NCBI RefSeq assembly: GCF_902806685.2
Contig: NC_048542.1
Span: forward strand, 2,526,533-2,590,532
Direction of reading: 5' to 3'
Length of the DNA stretch: 64,000 nucleotides
From: Maniola hyperantus
Lineage: Eukaryota; Arthropoda; Insecta; Lepidoptera; Nymphalidae
A program made the translations under genes and the position numbers. The notes beneath the pieces were generated by a model. That model was not told where the DNA came from. It worked only from the letters and a program-made list of their open reading frames with translations, and did not search any database. Of the stretch, positions 60,298 to 64,000 are shown piece after piece; position 1 is the stretch's first letter; each line of letters begins with the position of its first letter.

Positions 60298-61386
60298 AAT
60301 TAAACAATATGGAACACCAATGTATGGCGAAACTGTGACTAATTATAATAATAAAGATATATTATATAATTAAGGTGGAATTCACATATTTTGAAGGCGT
60401 ATAAAATTGATATATGTACATGATTTTGAGTACACTCTTTGTTATGTTAGAAAGCATAGCTTTTTTTAGACGCTGGTCTATTGTTTATAATCTCCTTTTA
60501 AAAGATGCTTGGTGTATTTTTATTGTAGTTACTAGTTGAACGGCCGCGGGGCTCGCTTGTGTAAAAATTGTGCATAATTTGTATCGGCGCCCCGACGCGG
60601 TCCTAAATTAGGTTAATATAAATACTTGATAGTATTGGCGACTTAATAAAACGTTGCCTTGTAATAATTCAGTTGTTTTATTTTGTAACCTTTGTTGTTG
60701 TAATTGATATTTAGCTACAATAGTATTAAACTATAGGGTCTATAGGTATTAACTGAGACTGACTCTTGAGGTAGGGCGTGGCTTGCAAGAGCACAGACGA
60801 AGGGCAGTCTTCGGGGTACTCCTCTTTCCGTCAAGATAGATCGGTTACAACTACATCAAATAACGCACACGAGGGGTTACAGTTCCCCCGAATAGCAGAG
60901 TACATTCACAGGCCGAAGCGATTTATTTTGCTAGGATTACGTACACAAGAAACAGAGATGCCTCTTAAAACGCACTAATTCATGGACCTATTTTTTTTCT
61001 CGTACGTCCATTGGGAAAAAAATGTGTAGCTGGGATGACGTATTCCTGGCAAAATGCGTTTTTTTCAAATATCTACTTATTGGTTGGACGCACAAATTTA
61101 AAACTTTCACGCACAATTACACGACGTTACGCACTAAAAATCTATCCAACTCAAATCCAGAAATTCAACATTATTTTGCTGGGATTACGCACACATCGGG
61201 GTATGAGGCAGGGGGACGCCCGCGCCGAATTAGCGCGGGGACTGTGCGGGTGTGTGGGGTGTTTCCTCTCCGATTGCCATATCAACCTGACGCATACTAT
61301 ACACTAGATTGTTTACATGTTTGACCTAAGGAAAAAACCTATTACAATGGGAAAAATAAATGAAACTAAACAAATTCGTAACAAAC

Positions 61387-61392
61387 TTTATT
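61387..61392 (-). terminator. Candidate poly(A) signal of HADHB
   Basis: AATAAA on the minus strand, about 870 bases past the stop codon. It would give a 3' UTR that contains the tandem repeats at 61929-62110. No transcript evidence. Confidence 0.4.
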
Positions 61393-61928
61393 GACGGCAA
61401 TAATGTTACAAAAATACATACTTTTTCTTATTAACTAAGTAGGTAGGATATACACAAATATTCTATCGAGTTACAACAGTACAAGTAATAATAAATTACT
61501 TTATATTTTAACCACTTATAAAAAGTGAGCCTTTTATTTTATTAATAAAGTTAGCATTTTTAAATAATCAGTTATAAGTAAGAGTTTAATTTGACTTAAT
61601 TACTTGATCGAAAATAAACGGGTTGAAATCCTGATAGATTCACATCTACATTATTCAATTGAGAGAGGATAAATTAATTTTTCAGAATTAAATTTTAAAA
61701 ATTAACGCTTTCATTTCTAAAAATTGAACACTCAATTAATAGTAAGTAAAGTGTGTCAGTGTTGCAAAAATATTTTCAAAAGTACCTCAAATTTACAAAA
61801 GCAAATAAACATTCTTATTTATTTTTGCTTTAGAATTTTTTTTTGACTTTTAGCAGTAATCAGATTTCTTTATAAATAATCTTTATTTTAAATAAATCTT
61901 ATGCCTACAATATGATTTCTATGAGCTT

Positions 61929-62110
61929 ACAAGTTGGTACGCTCAGTTGGGCTACGATCCCACAAACCTACAAGTTGGTACAGTGGGTGTCGCTCAGTTA
62001 GGCTTTGATCCTGTAAGCGTACAAGTTGGTACAGTTGCTTACGCTCAGTTAGTTGGGTACAAGTTGGTAATTGGTATGCTACAAGTAAGGATAAGTAGTT
62101 ACAGTTGGAC
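61929..62110 (-). repeat. Degenerate tandem repeat in the HADHB 3' UTR
   Basis: Units starting ACAAGTTGGTA at 61929, 61970, 62021 and 62059 with GCTCAGTT.GGC parts. The same unit spans the HADHB stop codon at 62233-62266. Confidence 0.75.
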
Positions 62111-62120
62111 TGTTCCTATA

Positions 62121-62226
62121 AGGTGCTCCGCTTACGTCCGACTTTTTGTAGGTTCGATAATAATCGGGCGTCGATTTTTTTCATACATTTTTTTGTCGAA
62201 GAATATGGGTCGTGGGCGGAGCACCT
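62121..62226. mobile_element. Small foldback inserted in the HADHB 3' UTR
   Basis: Ends AGGTGCTCCGCTTACG and its near complement (GGGCGGAGCACCT) around an AT-rich core. It starts 31 bases past the HADHB stop codon on the minus strand. Confidence 0.65.
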
Positions 62227-62256
62227 AAGCAAACAAGTCGGTAAAGTGGGTGTCGC

Positions 62257-63633
62257 TCAGTTGGGCGTGGCGTCGGGATGCCTCTCGAGCAGCATGGCGA
62301 CGCCCTGGCCGCCGGCCGCGCACGCGCTGATGACGCCGATCTGCCCGTCCTCGCGCACCAGCCGGTTGGCCGTGTGCATCGCGAGCCGCACCTGCCCAAC
62401 GATACTTCAAGTGAATCTTTGTTACACAGATCGCAAAACAAGTAGTTCAATCTTTAAGCGAGGTTTTGATTAGCAACAAAACTTGCAGAAGTTGACTTCC
62501 CCAAGCTATTTCTACCGTGTAAACAATCACTTCCGCAAGTTTTGTAACTTGCTGGACTTGCCGCAAGTCACAAATGTATGTACATGAACAATATTGCTCG
62601 TAGTGTAAACGATTATGCAAGTACTTGCGGAATAACTTGCAAGAAGTTCTTGCTAGTCTAAACCTCGCTTAAGATGGGCCATGGCGGTTTGGCAGGTCAT
62701 GGACTAAGGACTAGAGTGCGGGGACGAGGGACTATTGTCCGTGTAGGACAAAAGTCCCTCATCGTTCACATCGCACACACACACACAAAGCGGTGTCTTC
62801 TGACACAGGAGTAGTTCTCCTACTCCTAAAAGAAGACTCCAACCTCTTAGAGCTACCAAACACTTAAGTTATCAGAAATAAACTATTTCATTTTATTATA
62901 GACACTAGCTGACTCGGCGAACTTCGTACCGCCTAACAGTCCATTCTTTATTTTTTTAATGCTTATAATTTTTTAAATATTTCTCTCCGTAAGAACCATC
63001 CCCGTACTTCAAGGAATATTATAAAAAAAGAATTAGCGAAATCGGTTCCGCTGTTCTCGAGATTTGCGATCAGCAACACATTCAGCGATTCATTTTTATA
63101 TAATAGAGATAGAAAGTGTTCAGTAAAGCCAGTTGTTTTTCAGGATTTTCAGCTAGCAATACAAGCCACTCTCGCGCCGAACACCGGACTATCCTGATTG
63201 GTGGATAGCACTGATATATTCGCATCACACGTCATAAGTGATGCATTAACGGTCCGTTGCAAGTCACCGTGCGTCACGGTCGTACAGACATACAGAGTTC
63301 TTCCCACGCCGTGCGTAAAATATACAACTACAAAAACATTCGAATCCCACGTTTTACCCCACCGGTGGACAATTGTGCTGTGCCGTGCCCATCCCTTTGT
63401 GTGCTGGTGATTTTTGGACGTTCCAAATCAAGCGGTAAGTGGTAGTTTTGTAAGTTGTAGATTTTGGGAAACTCTGAGCAACTGAACACCCTTTTTCCTA
63501 ATTTTGATAATTATAACAGGTCCTTCGATAGCTCTCCAACAGAAAGATAACTTACGCCGGTGGCAGCGAACGGGTGTCCGATGGACAGGGAGCCTCCCCA
63601 GTTGTTCCACTTGCTCATGTCCGGTGAGCCCAC
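62257..63633 (-). CDS. HADHB: Trifunctional enzyme subunit beta (thiolase), last two exons
   Basis: Exon 63556-63633 encodes the thiolase signature WNNWGGSLSIGHPFAATG and ends in phase at a GTAAGT donor. Exon 62257-62391 encodes the last 44 residues, with the active-site loop ACAAGGQG, and ends in TGA at 62257-62259. These match the C-terminus of mitochondrial 3-ketoacyl-CoA thiolase, the last step of long-chain fatty acid beta-oxidation. The rest of the gene lies beyond 64000. The usual GHPFGATG is GHPFAATG here. The C-terminus runs a few residues past that of vertebrate HADHB. The gene converges on the MBD/F-box gene. Confidence 0.92.
62458..62668. mobile_element. MITE with TTAA target duplication
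   Basis: Ends GCGAGGTTTTGATTAGCAA and near complement, flanked by TTAA at 62454-62457 and 62669-62672. TTAA duplication is typical of piggyBac-type insertion, though the tips do not start with CCC. It lies in the last HADHB intron. Confidence 0.7.
62905..63113 (+). repeat. Dispersed repeat family G, copy 2
   Basis: Partner of 41462-41667, in the last HADHB intron. Confidence 0.65.
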
Positions 63634-64000
63634 CTACCAAACAAAACTTATTTATCACTCTTACACCTTTCCAAAATTCATTATTTACGACTTCTTAGGG
63701 TTCTGTACCTCAAAAAGAAAAAGGAACCCTTATAGGATCACTTTGTTGTCTGTCTATCTGTCGTGTCTGTCAACAAAACCTATAGGGTACTTCCCGTTGA
63801 ACTAGATTCATGAAATTTGGCAGTTAGGTATGTCTTATAGCACAAGTACCACTATTCCAGCTATACTTCTTGCATTTCACGAAAGCCACTGACTCATGCT
63901 TGTGTTTAAGTCGTATCGGTATTCGGTATACGTAAGGTACACTAAATGTGTGCGTTTAACAGCGCTTGCTCGTGTACGGGAGCGGTGTGCAGGCTCGACC
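63634..64000 (-). other. HADHB intron, right edge of window
   Basis: A truncated family D repeat (63696-63850) then about 150 bases with nothing recognisable. I could not place a further HADHB exon here. Confidence 0.5.

Larger units (their letters stand above)
55752..61386. other. 3' flank and intergenic repeat cluster between two convergent genes
   Basis: No further exon was found. It holds a tandem hairpin repeat (55918-56275), minus-strand interspersed repeats at about 56412-56523, 57475-57655 and 60046-60240, and foldback elements at 57904-58040, 58040-58220, 58911-59062, 59149-59437, 59688-59845 and 59888-60297. A GC-rich repeat relative of 21038-21190 lies at about 61195-61300. 60300-61190 shows nothing recognisable. 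Confidence 0.6.

Noticed and set aside
61011..61324. Overlapping 98- and 100-residue plus-strand frames
   Set aside because: They lie across a GC-rich dispersed repeat relative and single-copy AT-rich DNA, with no domain, no splice context and no conserved motif.

Overview
The window is nuclear DNA of an insect, very probably a moth or butterfly. Its genes have many short exons with GT-AG introns, and introns and flanks are packed with short interspersed repeats. These include tRNA-headed SINEs, non-LTR retrotransposon tails and many small foldback (MITE-like) elements of lepidopteran style. Nothing bacterial or viral was seen apart from one LTR retrotransposon. I cannot name the species.

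Four host genes can be read by joining exons in phase. (1) 559-8956, minus strand: Sac1 phosphoinositide phosphatase, 13 exons, about 568 residues visible, extreme C-terminus probably off the left edge. (2) 9622-22916, plus strand: DDX27/Drs1-type DEAD-box RNA helicase, 15 exons that join to 785 residues; it is head-to-head with Sac1 across 665 bp. Part of its exon 11 is tandemly copied in the next intron. (3) 24127-55751, plus strand: a roughly 1267-residue protein in about 24 exons. It combines an acidic N-terminus with a duplicated FKGFD exon motif, a methyl-CpG-binding-type (MBD/TAM) domain, a PHD finger, an AT-hook, an F-box and C-terminal leucine-rich repeats. This looks like a chromatin reader joined to an SCF ubiquitin-ligase receptor and is the most interesting gene here. 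(4) 62257-63633, minus strand: the last two exons of mitochondrial trifunctional protein beta subunit (HADHB thiolase), convergent with gene 3.

Intron 3 of gene 3 carries a 9.4-kb Ty3/Gypsy-type LTR retrotransposon (28442-37860) in antisense orientation. It has two 1490-bp LTRs of equal length, a 4-bp target duplication, a tRNA-Lys-type primer site, a gag frame with a break, a -1 frameshift heptamer directly before the gag stop, and an intact pol. There is no env.

The remaining sequence is intron or intergenic DNA. The stretch from 46.8 to 62.7 kb is very rich in distinct foldback elements, and two 3' regions (after genes 3 and 4) hold unusual tandem repeats. All gene models were built by eye from reading frames, splice signals and recalled family similarity. 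No alignment or transcript data were available.
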